Positions 37,592 to 49,000 of a stretch of DNA of 64,000 nucleotides are shown here, piece after piece. The notes under the pieces are model-generated. The model was given only the letters and a program-made list of their open reading frames with translations, had not been told where the DNA came from and did no database searches. This DNA is from a virus: positions 16,835 to 80,834 of IMG/VR virus record IMGVR_UViG_3300022848_000013, one strand, 5' to 3'. Position 1 is the stretch's first letter. Each line of letters begins with the position of its first letter. A program made the translations under genes and the position numbers.

Positions 37592-38009
37592 AGTTTGTAG
37601 AATCCCCTAATATGGTTTCTAGACTTGGTAGTGTTAGACTAATTGTGAAGTTTACTTCCTCTGGGGTTGATATTCCTATTTCGTAGAACTGTATCTTGAT
37701 ATTGTAAATTTTTTGAGCCGTATCATCAAAGAAGTATGAGGTTGTTAGTAACTTGTTTCTAGGATCACCCGATTCATCTAAGATGAAAGTTCCTGTTGGT
37801 TGATCTAGTAGGGGTATAAGTTCCTCGGTTGACTGTAGATCATTACCAAAATCACATTCGATTTTCCATATTTTATTTAATGGTGTGAACCCAGATGTAC
37901 ATAGTGTCAGAGACAATGGGGAATACGAAGATATCGTAGAACCATCTGTTGAGTTATCTACCTGTATGGTCTGAGAATTAATCATTACATTTTTGTTAAA
38001 ATTAGCCAT
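37488..38009 (-). CDS. hypothetical virion-type protein, 173 aa
   Basis: Starts MANFNKNVMINSQTIQ with GGAGG directly before the ATG. Beta-rich (SYSPLSLTLCTSGFTPLNKI; EVNFTISLTLPSLETILG), probably an Ig-like fibre or baseplate accessory fold. The C-terminal 35 codons overlap the convergent gene; they may be read through or real. Confidence 0.6.
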   Translation of the reverse strand: MANFNKNVMINSQTIQVDNSTDGSTISSYSPLSLTLCTSGFTPLNKIWKIECDFGNDLQSTEELIPLLDQPTGTFILDESGDPRNKLLTTSYFFDDTAQKIYNIKIQFYEIGISTPEEVNFTISLTLPSLETILGDSTNFKLVGSRMFGVTDRLLYMFESQSPNYLLPVLLEF

Positions 38010-38130
38010 CCTCCAAAACGGTCAGGGAAATGGCCCCAGTCGCTGGCTCGAATCTCGCAAATCGCAATTCAGGGGATGCGGATGCGGTGGCGATTGCGGC
38101 CAGAAGACAGAGTGTGATGAGGTGTTTCAT
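38002..38130 (-). CDS. very small secreted or membrane peptide, 42 aa
   Basis: ATG 38130 to TAA 38002. Starts MKHLITLCLLAAIATASAS, a good signal peptide, followed by an acidic peptide. Its codons are GC-rich like the adjacent fibre tip and unlike the AT-rich genome, so both seem to come from the same donor. Overlaps the start of the 38009 gene by 8 bp. Confidence 0.5.
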   Translation of the reverse strand: MKHLITLCLLAAIATASASPELRFARFEPATGAISLTVLEDG

Positions 38131-38133
38131 AAT

Positions 38134-40320
38134 TTAGCGGCGAAATTCGATTTGGCCGTAAATGGAGTGGTTCTGCGCGTAATTGTCAGTCAACGATCCC
38201 CCTGATTTGTTGCCGACAATGATCCCGATGAATCCATACGATCCGACATTCGCCGCATTTGTTTGCCAGGCCTCTGGGATCGTCACCCAATCGCTCGTGA
38301 AGGCAAATGTGTTAGTAAATCCGCTATGAGTCGCGGCAAGGTCAACGAGAGTCCCGGTCAGCCCGCCAACGGTGTCGGGATAAGCGGTATTCCCGACACG
38401 GGTGCCGTGCAGCGTCTCTATCGTGTTCGTTGAGTTGATGCCCTGCGAACTAAATTTCACGTAAATTGGGAATGTGTCCGAAGTTGGGTTGGATGTGAAT
38501 CCCATTGAAACCCGCACTCGAAATTTTGTCATCTCAGCGGGAATAGACGCGGGCATACCGCTAGAAAAAGCATTATATCCACCCGGTACAAGCGACCACG
38601 ATGCATCGTCGGCTTTTGCTGCGGCCGAGTTTAGATTAATGCACCATTGGAAATAACTCCCGCGAGCGTCGAGAAGCTGCCGCGTCATAACGCTTGATCC
38701 ACTCGCCGCTGTTTGGTTTTCCGCCGTGACAGTCCCACCGATAACAAGATTTGCACTAAGCGTTGTGTTACCATCATTAGAGAAATGTGCAATATCGTAT
38801 AGTCCGGTAGATGCTTTAACCTTAACACCCTCAGATCCTAAACTTTGGATCGTGGTTGTTGATAGCATTGGTGTTCGTGTTCCTTGTCCGACAGCAAGTT
38901 CATTGTTTATATAGGCATTGTGTCCTACGTATAGTGAGCTAGATGCTGTTATAGTTTGATCAACATATAGGGAACTTAATGCACTAATGCTTCCGACAAC
39001 CGTTAGTGCCATATTTGGATTATCTGTTCCGATACCCACCCATCCCGGTTTTGTCGATTGACCCTCTACGTAAAGAGCAACCAATCCTGCATCATCATAG
39101 AAACGTGCAATAGGTTCATCTCCGGTCTGTGTGACTGTTAGTGCAGGACCCGTTCCGGTATTAGTGATAGACATCGCGCTAGTCACGGTTACGAACGTAT
39201 CGAGATATGAAATATTACCAAGTGTTGATAAGTTCCCAAAAATCGTCAAATTGGAGTCCAATTTAACTTCTTGGGTGATTCTAACATTGCCATCCAAAAC
39301 CGTGCTTCCTTTGACTTCCAGTGCCGATGTTGGTGTATTATTGTTGATACCAACCCAACCGTGCATAATATTTTTACCAAATGCTGTCGATAGGGGGATG
39401 TTTAAACTATATGATTCGATGCCAATTATTCCACCGTATGCCGAAATTGCTCGAATAGGGGAAGAAACTTCTAGACCGATTTTAAGACCTCTGGCCGAGA
39501 TAGCCTTATTTTCTGAAAATATATCAGCACCAACAAATCCAGAGTATGCCGAAATTGCTCTTATTGGTGATGCAACTTCTAAACCAATTAATGATCCGAA
39601 TGCTGAAATTGCTCGGGTTGTTGAGTATGATTCTACACCTATAGCGTTTCCGATGGCATAAATGGCCTTATTAGGCGATGTAACATGTAAACCAATGGTT
39701 CCACCATATGATGATATGGAAATGTTATTAGAGTATGATTCTACCCCTATTACATTACCATTGGCGGATATGGCTCTTACAGGAGAAGAAACTTCTAGAC
39801 CGATTTTAAGACCTCTGGCCGAGATAGCCTTATTTTCTGAAAATATATCAGCACCGATAAAATTAGAGTATGCTGAAAGTGCTCTTACAGGAGAAGAAAC
39901 TTCTAGACCGATTTTAAGACCTCTGGCTGAGATAGCCTTATTTTCTGAAAATATATCAGCACCGATAAATCCAGAGTATGCTGAAAGTGCTCTTACAGGT
40001 GATGCAACCGAAACTCCCAATTTTGGAGAATATGCCGATATTGCTAGATATTCTGAAAATACTTGTATACCATTCTGTGTACCTGTAACATAAAGCCCCT
40101 GTTTCCCACCAATAGCACAGACTGCCGTGTTATTGGAATAAAAATGTGCTGCATATGCCGAAAGCATTGCTACAGCCGATAATGACCCATTTAGGACGAA
40201 TTCCCCTAAGAATGGTTGGCTCTGACTTGCTATTGGGTCATGTCCAGCACTCGGGTTATTCGGGTTTGTATATGTGTGATGGTCAACTCTGTGCCATCGA
40301 TTATGAAAACGATTACTAAT
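38134..40320 (-). CDS. tail fibre with long LSAY/ISA-type repeats and a GC-rich tip
   Basis: The open frame extends to 40320 (728 codons), but no ATG, GTG or TTG occurs in the first 51 codons. Those codons look coding (NRWHRVDHHTYTNPNN; PFLGEFVLNGSLSAVA). ATT 40320, preceded by GAAGAGAG, is a possible start; otherwise ATG 40167. Residues 60-330 contain repeated units (LSAYSxFIGADIFSENKAISARGLKIGLEVSSPVR). After about residue 540 the codons become GC-rich, encoding the tip (LDARGSYFQWCINLNSAAAK ... ENHSIYGQIEFRR type end). A fibre built from repeats with an exchanged receptor-binding tip is typical. Confidence 0.7.
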   Translation of the reverse strand: MSNRFHNRWHRVDHHTYTNPNNPSAGHDPIASQSQPFLGEFVLNGSLSAVAMLSAYAAHFYSNNTAVCAIGGKQGLYVTGTQNGIQVFSEYLAISAYSPKLGVSVASPVRALSAYSGFIGADIFSENKAISARGLKIGLEVSSPVRALSAYSNFIGADIFSENKAISARGLKIGLEVSSPVRAISANGNVIGVESYSNNISISSYGGTIGLHVTSPNKAIYAIGNAIGVESYSTTRAISAFGSLIGLEVASPIRAISAYSGFVGADIFSENKAISARGLKIGLEVSSPIRAISAYGGIIGIESYSLNIPLSTAFGKNIMHGWVGINNNTPTSALEVKGSTVLDGNVRITQEVKLDSNLTIFGNLSTLGNISYLDTFVTVTSAMSITNTGTGPALTVTQTGDEPIARFYDDAGLVALYVEGQSTKPGWVGIGTDNPNMALTVVGSISALSSLYVDQTITASSSLYVGHNAYINNELAVGQGTRTPMLSTTTIQSLGSEGVKVKASTGLYDIAHFSNDGNTTLSANLVIGGTVTAENQTAASGSSVMTRQLLDARGSYFQWCINLNSAAAKADDASWSLVPGGYNAFSSGMPASIPAEMTKFRVRVSMGFTSNPTSDTFPIYVKFSSQGINSTNTIETLHGTRVGNTAYPDTVGGLTGTLVDLAATHSGFTNTFAFTSDWVTIPEAWQTNAANVGSYGFIGIIVGNKSGGSLTDNYAQNHSIYGQIEFRR
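39430..40000 (-). repeat. tandem repeats in the tail fibre
   Basis: Four or more near-identical blocks of about 120 bp, for example GAAGAAACTTCTAGACCGAT and GCCTTATTTTCTGAAAATAT recurring, encode the LSAY...FSENKAISARG repeats. Confidence 0.85.
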
Positions 40321-40407
40321 ATATGTCTCTCTTCAAGCCAATTATAATGTTACCATTATAAAGAACCAAACTTTACGAAAGCGCAGTTACTATTTTGGAG
40401 TGATTTT

Positions 40408-40418
40408 AAATATTTATC
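40408..40418 (-). promoter_or_regulatory. late-promoter-like box for the tail fibre
   Basis: Minus strand GATAAATATTT about 90 nt upstream of the possible ATT start and the nearest box to this gene. Confidence 0.4.
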
Positions 40419-40467
40419 ATATTAGATGTTTTTTGATGAATATATTTTTAACTTTGGAATTAACCAA

Positions 40468-43400
40468 TTACATTAAAGGTGATATAACACTATTACAACA
40501 TCCAGATTTTGCATCTTTCCATGCCTTTGTCGGTGCATAACTGACCCCGAAAGATGTTTTTAGTTCAGCATATGTAATTGGATTGATATTGCACAATTTG
40601 ATAACTGGCAACGATAGGTTGTAACAACTCATAGCCTTCCACGACCAACAAAATATATTTTGACACCCATTGTCTGTTGCCGAGTTGATTGTTTTTATGT
40701 TTAAGAATTGTCTCAACAATTCTATTGCATCATAAATTTTTTCAAGTTCTCGATTAAACACTTGGGGTATATGCAACTCATTTACCCCAACTCTAACATT
40801 TTCGATCTCAACATCATTCGAAAACACAGGTCTTTCTGATACCTTTACCGGATATTTGGCATAATAAGTAACCGACCCTACAGATGTAGTCTCTGTTGCT
40901 AAAACCATTTTAGATTCGATAGAATTTCTAAATTTTTTTACATTTTGAACGGTTCGTTGAAACGATCTATTATAGTTAACATCAGATGCAAATTCGTCAG
41001 ATATTAACAACTGTTTATCAAGATTCCATGTCGATACATCTATATCATTACCAATTTTAAAGATGCTAACAAGGTCCACCCATTTTAACATATATTTTGG
41101 ATAAACACTAAACATATTTCTACCATCACCGATAACTGTTCTTATAGTTCCTGTTGGTATATTGGTGATTCCGATGTAAACACCCGACGAAGAAAATTTA
41201 TATACACCAGTTGGTGTTGAGACGTAGAAAAATTCACCAATATTATCAAATGATAAATCTGATATATCGGTCCCTGTTATATTAGATATGTTTATAACAT
41301 CAAAAACCTCATCTGGTGTATCTAATATATATACAGAACCACTCTTGGTTGCTACATACAATAAACCGTTGGGGTGAACATCAAAAGTTTCGATCTGATC
41401 AGACGAAAACATATCAACATAAAAGGTATCAACCCATGTCAATTCTCCTGTGAATTTTTTGATACAGTAGTTGTTATAATCCAGAACATATACATAATTC
41501 CCTCTATACACAATTTTATCAGGATTATTAAATCTATTTGTGCTCTTTTTATCACCAAATCCGCCAATATCTAAGGTATCAAAAATGTAAGAGTATTCGG
41601 AAATTTCTAAATCGACCTTGTGGATTTTATTATTTAGATTATCAGATATATATAAAACCGTTCCATCAGAATTGGATGAAATATTTTTTAGATTTTTGAA
41701 ATTGGATCTAAAAATGTCATAATTTATAAAACTAACCTCTTGTGGATTTTTACCCGAACGAAAATATTTCAAGTCACCATCGTCGATTACGGCATAATCA
41801 CCGTTCGAACGTATTTCAGAAAAATCTTGTATATTTTTAAAATATGTTTTTCCGATTGATACTGCATAATCAAAATTTGCATAAATATCTAAATTGTAAT
41901 CTAGTGTGTGCCACTGAACACCTTCGGATTGGTTATACACATCGGTTCCCAACCATCCAAAGATATTTGATGGTGATTCGGTGTTGATAGTTTTCGAATT
42001 ATTTTTTAGATAATCTAGATTATTTTGTAATCGGGTGATTGCGGAATTGAAAATATCAACATTACCAAATTCGTTGGGTTGGATATATACCTGATCTAGT
42101 GTATATGGTAAACTTAAAATATTTTCGTCTAAAAATCTAATATCATCTTGGTTAAATTCGACCCATTCGTTTAATATAGTTATCGGTTGGTTATTTACAT
42201 AAACAATTTTGGAACCGTCTGTATATATTGAACTAATAGTTATATTGTAAGATCCTTCAATCAAATACTTATGAGAAATCGAATCACCCAAATTGAAAAG
42301 ATTTTCACCAGAACCATCACCAAAATCTAAATTATAATTCTGTATGGAACCCGAATCTATTAGGTAATAATTTTCAATTTCTACATTAATGGCATTACCA
42401 GTTAAAGAATAGTAGTCAGAAACATATATATTGGCTTTATCGGAAGTTGTATATGCAAAAAATGTTTCTATATGATTAGATGACACGTTTTCATATATCG
42501 ATGACCATAATGCCTTTGGTTTATTATATGAAGGATAGTTCGCAAATGTCGTCTCTGGAATAGTCTTAATAATATTAGCAGAAGCTGTTAAATATAGGGT
42601 ATTTAGAGATTTATCACTAATATATAATGGATTAAATGGATCACCAATATATAAAGAGAATGGAACAACGACGCCATTTTGAGCAGGAACCGTTGCTTCG
42701 GATACCCAATACGTTGACGAAAGTTTGTAGGTTATAGTCCCACCAATTGGCTGTGTAGGACTCTCAAATGGGTTAGTGCTAATTGCTTGTTGAATCGTGA
42801 TGTATCGATTGGTTGATACATCTAAACTAGTTACAGTGGCCGAAAAAGAAAATGTACAAGAAGTGTAAGGAACAATTTTGGGAGATACTTGAAATTGTTG
42901 AGAATTTCCAATGGTTATAGGCGTTGTCTTGGCAGTGAGGTTAAAGTTGTTGGTGAATAATCCATTAACACCAGATGCTTTGTAGAAAATACCATTTGTC
43001 TCTGGAAATTCTAAACCAAATGCCGTTAAAGATATTGATAGACCGTCCGCAGATTTTAGATCGGTACTATAAGGAATCAATGCTAATGATATTGATGATG
43101 TTTTATTCCCAATGGAATAATTGTATTTGTCAAATCCATGGGTCTTGTTAGCAGATAACCAAAAACCATACGTATTGTCGGTAGTATTTTGATAAGATGT
43201 TGGTGCCAAAGAATTTGTGTAATTCGATGCATCCGAAATTGTTAGATTTCTACCAGAATTCCAGAAAAACTCTGGATATACATTGAATACCAACGGATTA
43301 TTAAATTCGGCCAATGGAATTGTATATATAGTAAATGTTTTAGAAATATTGTGTGGGTTTATCCATCCAGGTGCGATACAATTCAATGCACTTAGAGTTA

Positions 43401-46050
43401 CATATGTAACTCTTGCTCCGGTGATATTGTGGTACATCGTGGGCGTTCCACTCAAAGAAGATAGGGTTACAAGACTATCCTTAACATTCCAAACCAACTG
43501 AGCATTAGTATTGGGTTGTTGTATATCATTATTAGCAACAAATTTATATTTAGATGTAATATCTAATGGTCTGGTCATTACATCACTAGTTTTTGTGAAT
43601 GCAATTGGAGAACTGGTGATGTTTGGGTAATATGTGTAAAAATCTGCCGAAATCACCGACGAATCTGGAAAAGAATCAACATCGAAGAAATATTCTCCGG
43701 TTATGGGTTTACTGGCAGTAAAACATGATAAAGTATATTTAACCCTATGATTTACCGGATAGAAATTATCGGTAACGGGTTTAACGAATACCTCAATAGC
43801 ACTTAAATTGTTGGATATACCAAAATCACCATATTCAAATCTATTACCGTTGAATAATAAGATGGAACTTATGGGTTGATTGATTGGGTTACTTACATTA
43901 TCATATTCCCATGTCCAGAACATCGTTAGATCGTTTGGTATCGGGTATATGTTATTACCATACGGGATTCCTGCGGAAAGTGAGATATTTCTAACAGTGT
44001 CGAGATTGTTTAAACTTTTTATAGGATTTATGAAAAATTTACCTTCTCGGAAAATATCAAACACCGAAGATGTGGATGATAATAAAGATACTTCGTTATA
44101 TTTTTGAGATGACAATTTAGTAATTGCCGTGGTTGGACCGTAACCAGACAACATAATGCTCCATGTGTCGGAACCGAATAATACTGCGCTATTAGCTGGC
44201 AATAATGTATAGGTGTTATCTTGGTTTATAGTGTATATTTGAAACGCTCTATTGGTTGGCTCATATGACCAGCTAATATACGATCCCGATAGATCCCTCA
44301 GTGGAAAATCACTTAAACTGGTTAAGTGCCCGACGGTAGTTTTCATGTAATCCGATCCCTCTTCAATTAAATTTTGGAAAATTTTAACATTTGGAACAAT
44401 TTCATTACTCACCCCATTAGCAAGGACGACTTTGGTTCTATAATAAGAATCTAAGAATCCGGCATATGTTGATAAATGAGATGTTAAGCTGATGTTAATC
44501 TCTCCCAATGGAGAATTTGGATAAAAAATTCTTAATCGAGAACCTTCGTTGGCAGGAACCCATTGTGGATTGGTTATGCTATAAGGAGTTTCGCTATTAC
44601 CATAATAACATGATAGATATGGGACGAATTCGTCGTATACATCGAAAAACTCAAATTTGATCATATCAGATTGTCCATATGATTCTAAATCGAGATTCAT
44701 TAGCCCAAATTCCGACATAAGATAAGTTGAAAGGACTACTGTATCACTAGTGATGCTGACAATTTTAGATGATAGGTCGAATAATAACGAACTTTCTTCG
44801 GTAAATTTAGAGAAATTTATATTATCCGCAAATTTGAGATTGTAAGAATAATGATGTGGTGGGTGCGTTGTCTCCCAGACTGTTGTGTCTGCTCCAATCG
44901 ATGACGCAGATGCCGACATGAAAATATTAGGAATATTTGCATTTGTAAAACTCGCGATAGTAGAATTCACCGTTTCTAGAGTGTTTCTGAACACCGGAGA
45001 GTCTGATATATATTTTACGCCCAAATGAGTCGCATTTACCCCCGACACGTTCAGTATAGGATCGCGAGTGTCGATGTAAAAATTTGCATAATATTTGAAA
45101 TTTGTCGAATCTACATCTATAATAGAACTCAACATACAATTTTGACTAGCATTAATAGGCAAATTCGAATTAGCTGCTGATTGGAGCATGTAAAATGATT
45201 GAATCTGTGGCGATGCTGTTAAATCCGTGAAAAATAATGAAGAATCGAAATCATAATATCTACGATCATTTTTAAAAATAACCGGATCACCTATTGTTTC
45301 GTAAGTTCCATCCAAATCATAATACCCATGAATGTTTGTGAGACTGACGGAATCCATTTTAATCTTAGAACCGTTAGATTCTAACATACTATTATGATAA
45401 ATCGGATTATAATCGTATGTATAGTTAATTACGGGACGACTCGAAAACTTTTGAACCGCCGATAGGCTATATGATAAAAAAACACTTTGGGATAGTGGTA
45501 TTTCTACTTTATTATCAAAGTTTTCAAAATACTTTTGGTTGATGTCTAAGGCACATACCGATAATCCGTTAGTTGTGAAGTATAAAGGAGTTGCGCTCAA
45601 CAATATAGCAGATGTTTTCAACGACCATCCTGCTACTGTTTTTGCTACGCTAATAGGTTTTAGAAATAATCGCGTGGGGTAAAGAACATATCCGATCAAC
45701 CTTTCACCCGGATCTAGGTTTATGTAAAATATGTTAACAATTCTACCATTGAATATTTTTCGAATTGATGTTGGTGACCAATATAAAGTGTCACCCGTCG
45801 ATATGTCTAATTTAAACTTATAATCTATCGGTGAAAATGTCGTATTTACGCTTCCGTAATTATAATCGGTGAAATTATTATCTAATTTTCCAAACTGGTG
45901 ACCGATGTTTTGAGGAGATAGAAATTTATTTTGATACGGAACAATCCCTAACAATGGATCGAATATATTATGATCCAATTTAATAGAATATTGTTCATTT
46001 GGCCAATTTCCTATCTGTTTAATTGTATATGCTTGTTCAGACGGTCCCAT
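40468..46050 (-). CDS. giant virion protein with PKD and beta-propeller regions, 1860 aa
   Basis: Largest gene. The N-terminal 1250 residues are beta-rich with many SLSAY/TLS stretches, probably multiple Ig-like or fibre domains. A PKD-like domain (YNLDFGDGSGENLFNLGDSI, YLIEGSYNITISS) lies near residues 1240-1290. An NHL/SMP-30-like propeller (LYISDNLNNKIHKVDLE; FNNPDKIVYRGNYVYVLDYNN; FDVHPNGLLYVATKSG) spans about 1440-1600. The C-terminal 150 residues include several Cys. It is preceded by an AATAAGTAATT box. Probably a tail-surface or fibre protein related to the 46073 gene. Confidence 0.75.
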   Translation of the reverse strand: MGPSEQAYTIKQIGNWPNEQYSIKLDHNIFDPLLGIVPYQNKFLSPQNIGHQFGKLDNNFTDYNYGSVNTTFSPIDYKFKLDISTGDTLYWSPTSIRKIFNGRIVNIFYINLDPGERLIGYVLYPTRLFLKPISVAKTVAGWSLKTSAILLSATPLYFTTNGLSVCALDINQKYFENFDNKVEIPLSQSVFLSYSLSAVQKFSSRPVINYTYDYNPIYHNSMLESNGSKIKMDSVSLTNIHGYYDLDGTYETIGDPVIFKNDRRYYDFDSSLFFTDLTASPQIQSFYMLQSAANSNLPINASQNCMLSSIIDVDSTNFKYYANFYIDTRDPILNVSGVNATHLGVKYISDSPVFRNTLETVNSTIASFTNANIPNIFMSASASSIGADTTVWETTHPPHHYSYNLKFADNINFSKFTEESSLLFDLSSKIVSITSDTVVLSTYLMSEFGLMNLDLESYGQSDMIKFEFFDVYDEFVPYLSCYYGNSETPYSITNPQWVPANEGSRLRIFYPNSPLGEINISLTSHLSTYAGFLDSYYRTKVVLANGVSNEIVPNVKIFQNLIEEGSDYMKTTVGHLTSLSDFPLRDLSGSYISWSYEPTNRAFQIYTINQDNTYTLLPANSAVLFGSDTWSIMLSGYGPTTAITKLSSQKYNEVSLLSSTSSVFDIFREGKFFINPIKSLNNLDTVRNISLSAGIPYGNNIYPIPNDLTMFWTWEYDNVSNPINQPISSILLFNGNRFEYGDFGISNNLSAIEVFVKPVTDNFYPVNHRVKYTLSCFTASKPITGEYFFDVDSFPDSSVISADFYTYYPNITSSPIAFTKTSDVMTRPLDITSKYKFVANNDIQQPNTNAQLVWNVKDSLVTLSSLSGTPTMYHNITGARVTYVTLSALNCIAPGWINPHNISKTFTIYTIPLAEFNNPLVFNVYPEFFWNSGRNLTISDASNYTNSLAPTSYQNTTDNTYGFWLSANKTHGFDKYNYSIGNKTSSISLALIPYSTDLKSADGLSISLTAFGLEFPETNGIFYKASGVNGLFTNNFNLTAKTTPITIGNSQQFQVSPKIVPYTSCTFSFSATVTSLDVSTNRYITIQQAISTNPFESPTQPIGGTITYKLSSTYWVSEATVPAQNGVVVPFSLYIGDPFNPLYISDKSLNTLYLTASANIIKTIPETTFANYPSYNKPKALWSSIYENVSSNHIETFFAYTTSDKANIYVSDYYSLTGNAINVEIENYYLIDSGSIQNYNLDFGDGSGENLFNLGDSISHKYLIEGSYNITISSIYTDGSKIVYVNNQPITILNEWVEFNQDDIRFLDENILSLPYTLDQVYIQPNEFGNVDIFNSAITRLQNNLDYLKNNSKTINTESPSNIFGWLGTDVYNQSEGVQWHTLDYNLDIYANFDYAVSIGKTYFKNIQDFSEIRSNGDYAVIDDGDLKYFRSGKNPQEVSFINYDIFRSNFKNLKNISSNSDGTVLYISDNLNNKIHKVDLEISEYSYIFDTLDIGGFGDKKSTNRFNNPDKIVYRGNYVYVLDYNNYCIKKFTGELTWVDTFYVDMFSSDQIETFDVHPNGLLYVATKSGSVYILDTPDEVFDVINISNITGTDISDLSFDNIGEFFYVSTPTGVYKFSSSGVYIGITNIPTGTIRTVIGDGRNMFSVYPKYMLKWVDLVSIFKIGNDIDVSTWNLDKQLLISDEFASDVNYNRSFQRTVQNVKKFRNSIESKMVLATETTSVGSVTYYAKYPVKVSERPVFSNDVEIENVRVGVNELHIPQVFNRELEKIYDAIELLRQFLNIKTINSATDNGCQNIFCWSWKAMSCYNLSLPVIKLCNINPITYAELKTSFGVSYAPTKAWKDAKSGCCNSVISPLM

Positions 46051-46059
46051 TTGTTATAT

Positions 46060-46070
46060 AATTACTTATT
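46060..46070 (-). promoter_or_regulatory. late-promoter-like box
   Basis: Minus strand AATAAGTAATT, 9 nt upstream of ATG 46050. Confidence 0.5.
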
Positions 46071-46072
46071 TG

Positions 46073-49000
46073 TTAGGATAGATAATCCAGTCCCTTAAAC
46101 AAATGATAAGACAACATAGTTTCCAAAATACCCTGATCACCTAACCATTTAGGACCAACCGATGATAATACGGGTGATATATTGGTGTTGGGATTATTCC
46201 AGTCTATAATATTACTAGTATAACTTTGATTTTTCCAACAATCAATTGCCGGAAAAAATTCGTAACTACCCCTCCAATAATCGGCATCTAGTCCTATGGA
46301 TGTTGCTAATAATTGGATGCTATAAACAGTGTCACCATATATCGGACCAGTTGGTAATACGCGATACTGATTTAGGGGTTTAGTTTTGAGAATCATCAAG
46401 TCACCCGCAGTAACCATATAAGTTGTCGTGTTGATGGGATCTGAATTTCTAATCAATTTTGGAATATCCAATTCTAGATCTGTTAGAGATCCCCATAAAA
46501 TGCTTTCATTGATGCTTGCCAAATCAATCAATCTTTTGATATTGCTTGGATAATTCAATCGAAAATCATCTGTGTTAATATCGACCAAACCGGAAAGATC
46601 ATATAAAGAATCTACGTTGCATGTATCAATATCAGTTTTGTTGTATAAGAAATTTGCAATTCGTTCGTAAGAATTTAGCCCCAGTCCATCTAGATCATCG
46701 GATTTACCAAATATACTAGTTAAGAAATCGTCGAATAAAAATTCGCCATTGTTCAACGTAGGGATGAATGCCATAGATTTCATATAGCCAGCCATATCAA
46801 AATCTTCATTGATTTTAAAAACCGAATATGGATTATCGTTATAATAATTTAATGATATAGATTCTCCAGCAACCTTGACGGATGATGTGCTGTTAAAATA
46901 TGACAATTTCTCTGCACCATATTTATTGATCCATCTAAACCCAGACCAGTCACCCTGAGCTTGTAAAGATTTGCCAATAGGGTTGTATTCGGTGTAGGTT
47001 GGTCCGAAGGACTCTCCAATATAATAACCCATACCTTGGGGGTTTATGGTGAATCTATCCTTATATTCAGAAGTTATTTGGTCTAAGACATATATTTGAT
47101 TTTCGATGCTATTAATAACGTATACAAATCCACGATAATCTGTACAAATACCGTTAAATACCGTGTCGTCGGTATTTTTATTTTTATCGAACCAATAATC
47201 AGGAGTATATGGATATACATCACGAGAAGAAAGATTTATAACCGTGAAGGATGAGTTTTGATTATCAATTTTACCCACTTTATCATAATCGAAAGTAAAC
47301 CAAAAATTCTGTTGAGCATCGATAGTTGCGTGGTTGGGTTGTCGGATTCCTCCAAAAGAACTTAAAAGAGTCCCGTTAGAATTTCTCTTTTCAACTTTTC
47401 CAAAATCTCCCCAAATTAAGTCACTGTGCAATGTCCAAACGTTATCATATTTATCGCAAACAACTTCTTGTGGACATGCGCAAGTTGGAAAGCTGATTGT
47501 GTTTAGCAATGCGCCCAGTTTAGAATATTTGATAAGGAATCCACTAGCAAAATACGAATAGGTAACCCATACATTATCATCAAAATCACTATCGATTCCG
47601 GTAGGCTCTATGAAATTATTATCGCCCGACTCATTAGGGGATGAATTGTTCACTTGTGTATCGGAAAACCAAATCGGATTGATGTTAGGAGGTATGGCAT
47701 AGCCAGTTTGTGATAATGGGGTTACGGCGAATAGAAAGTTTCCTATACTGTCAAATTTTAAGGTAGAAACTGTATCGTATAAAGTAACCCATATATTTTT
47801 ATCGCTATCCAGAACCATAGATGCTGGTGATACTTGTTTATCGACCAACCACCCAAGATTGTTTTTTGATACGACATCGTTTAGGTTGATAGAGCACAAC
47901 ATGTCCCCATGTGTAGAGTATTTGTAGATGTAATTTTTCTCAGAATCTGCCGCCCAAACATGATAATCAGGGAATGGGGTCACTGCCATGCTATAAACGC
48001 CGTGGAAGCCTGTTACGGCCATAGAAAGGTTAGTATAATCAGATGATTCGACTACTGGTATGTCAAACGCGAACGTCTGTGCCTTATTCATGTTTAACCC
48101 AGATACAGCCGATAGGTTAGCCTGATAGAAATATTGAGCGGTGTGTAATGTTTTTGATTCTGGATTGGAAACCCATAAAATAGGATATACATATAAACTA
48201 CTCAATGTAGGTATTGGAATATCTGCTGATGCCGTGATGAAACAATTTGTTCCTGATAATGAATTAGTATCAAATTGTCCTTTATAATAACCCGGAATTT
48301 TATACCTAGTGGCATCATATAAATTTAAACTAGTATCGGATGGTGTAAAGACTGTATTGATATTAGAAACTTGAACAATTATAGGAATTTTTATATCAAT
48401 AATCGGAATATCTTTGATAAAATATTCCAGTGGTCGATATAATTGAGATGCACCATTTCCATCAATCCACTCATCGGTGAAATCCTTAGATGGTATAGAA
48501 TTAACAATTACCGGGGTATGAACATCAACCCATTTTGGGTTGACATGGTAAGATATTCCATTCTCGGTAATTTTAAGTTTTTCCGGAGGCCGTGGTTGAA
48601 TGTTGTATGGGAATATCGCAACACTATTACTATTTGAATACCCATAAACAGACAATCCGGTTTTTACATAATCATCCTTGGTAGGAACTTTATCAGATCG
48701 AAGTGTGGCTATAAGAGTTGTGAACTGATCCTTTGCTATAGACAAATCAAAATTGTATATATCATCAATAAAGTAAAATTCTGCCGATCCAGAAACACCA
48801 ACAACCGTACCATCAGAAACTTGGTTACCATAATCATCAATTTTTAAAATTGTGTCGGTTGTTTTAATGCTATCTATGATGTTTCCAGCAAGATCTAAAA
48901 ATCTCCATTCTGGTCGTAAAAACCCCCACTTAGATTCTATCTCTTGATGTTTGTATGATCTAGAAAACATTGTTGACAGATCGATAAAATGATCTTCCGT

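Noticed and set aside
38134-38720. Whole GC-rich block as a separate mobile element
   Set aside because: It is in frame with the fibre and has no terminal repeats or transposase; an exchanged fibre tip is simpler.
39131-40093. Long plus-strand frames opposite the tail fibre
   Set aside because: Antisense shadows of the repetitive fibre gene.
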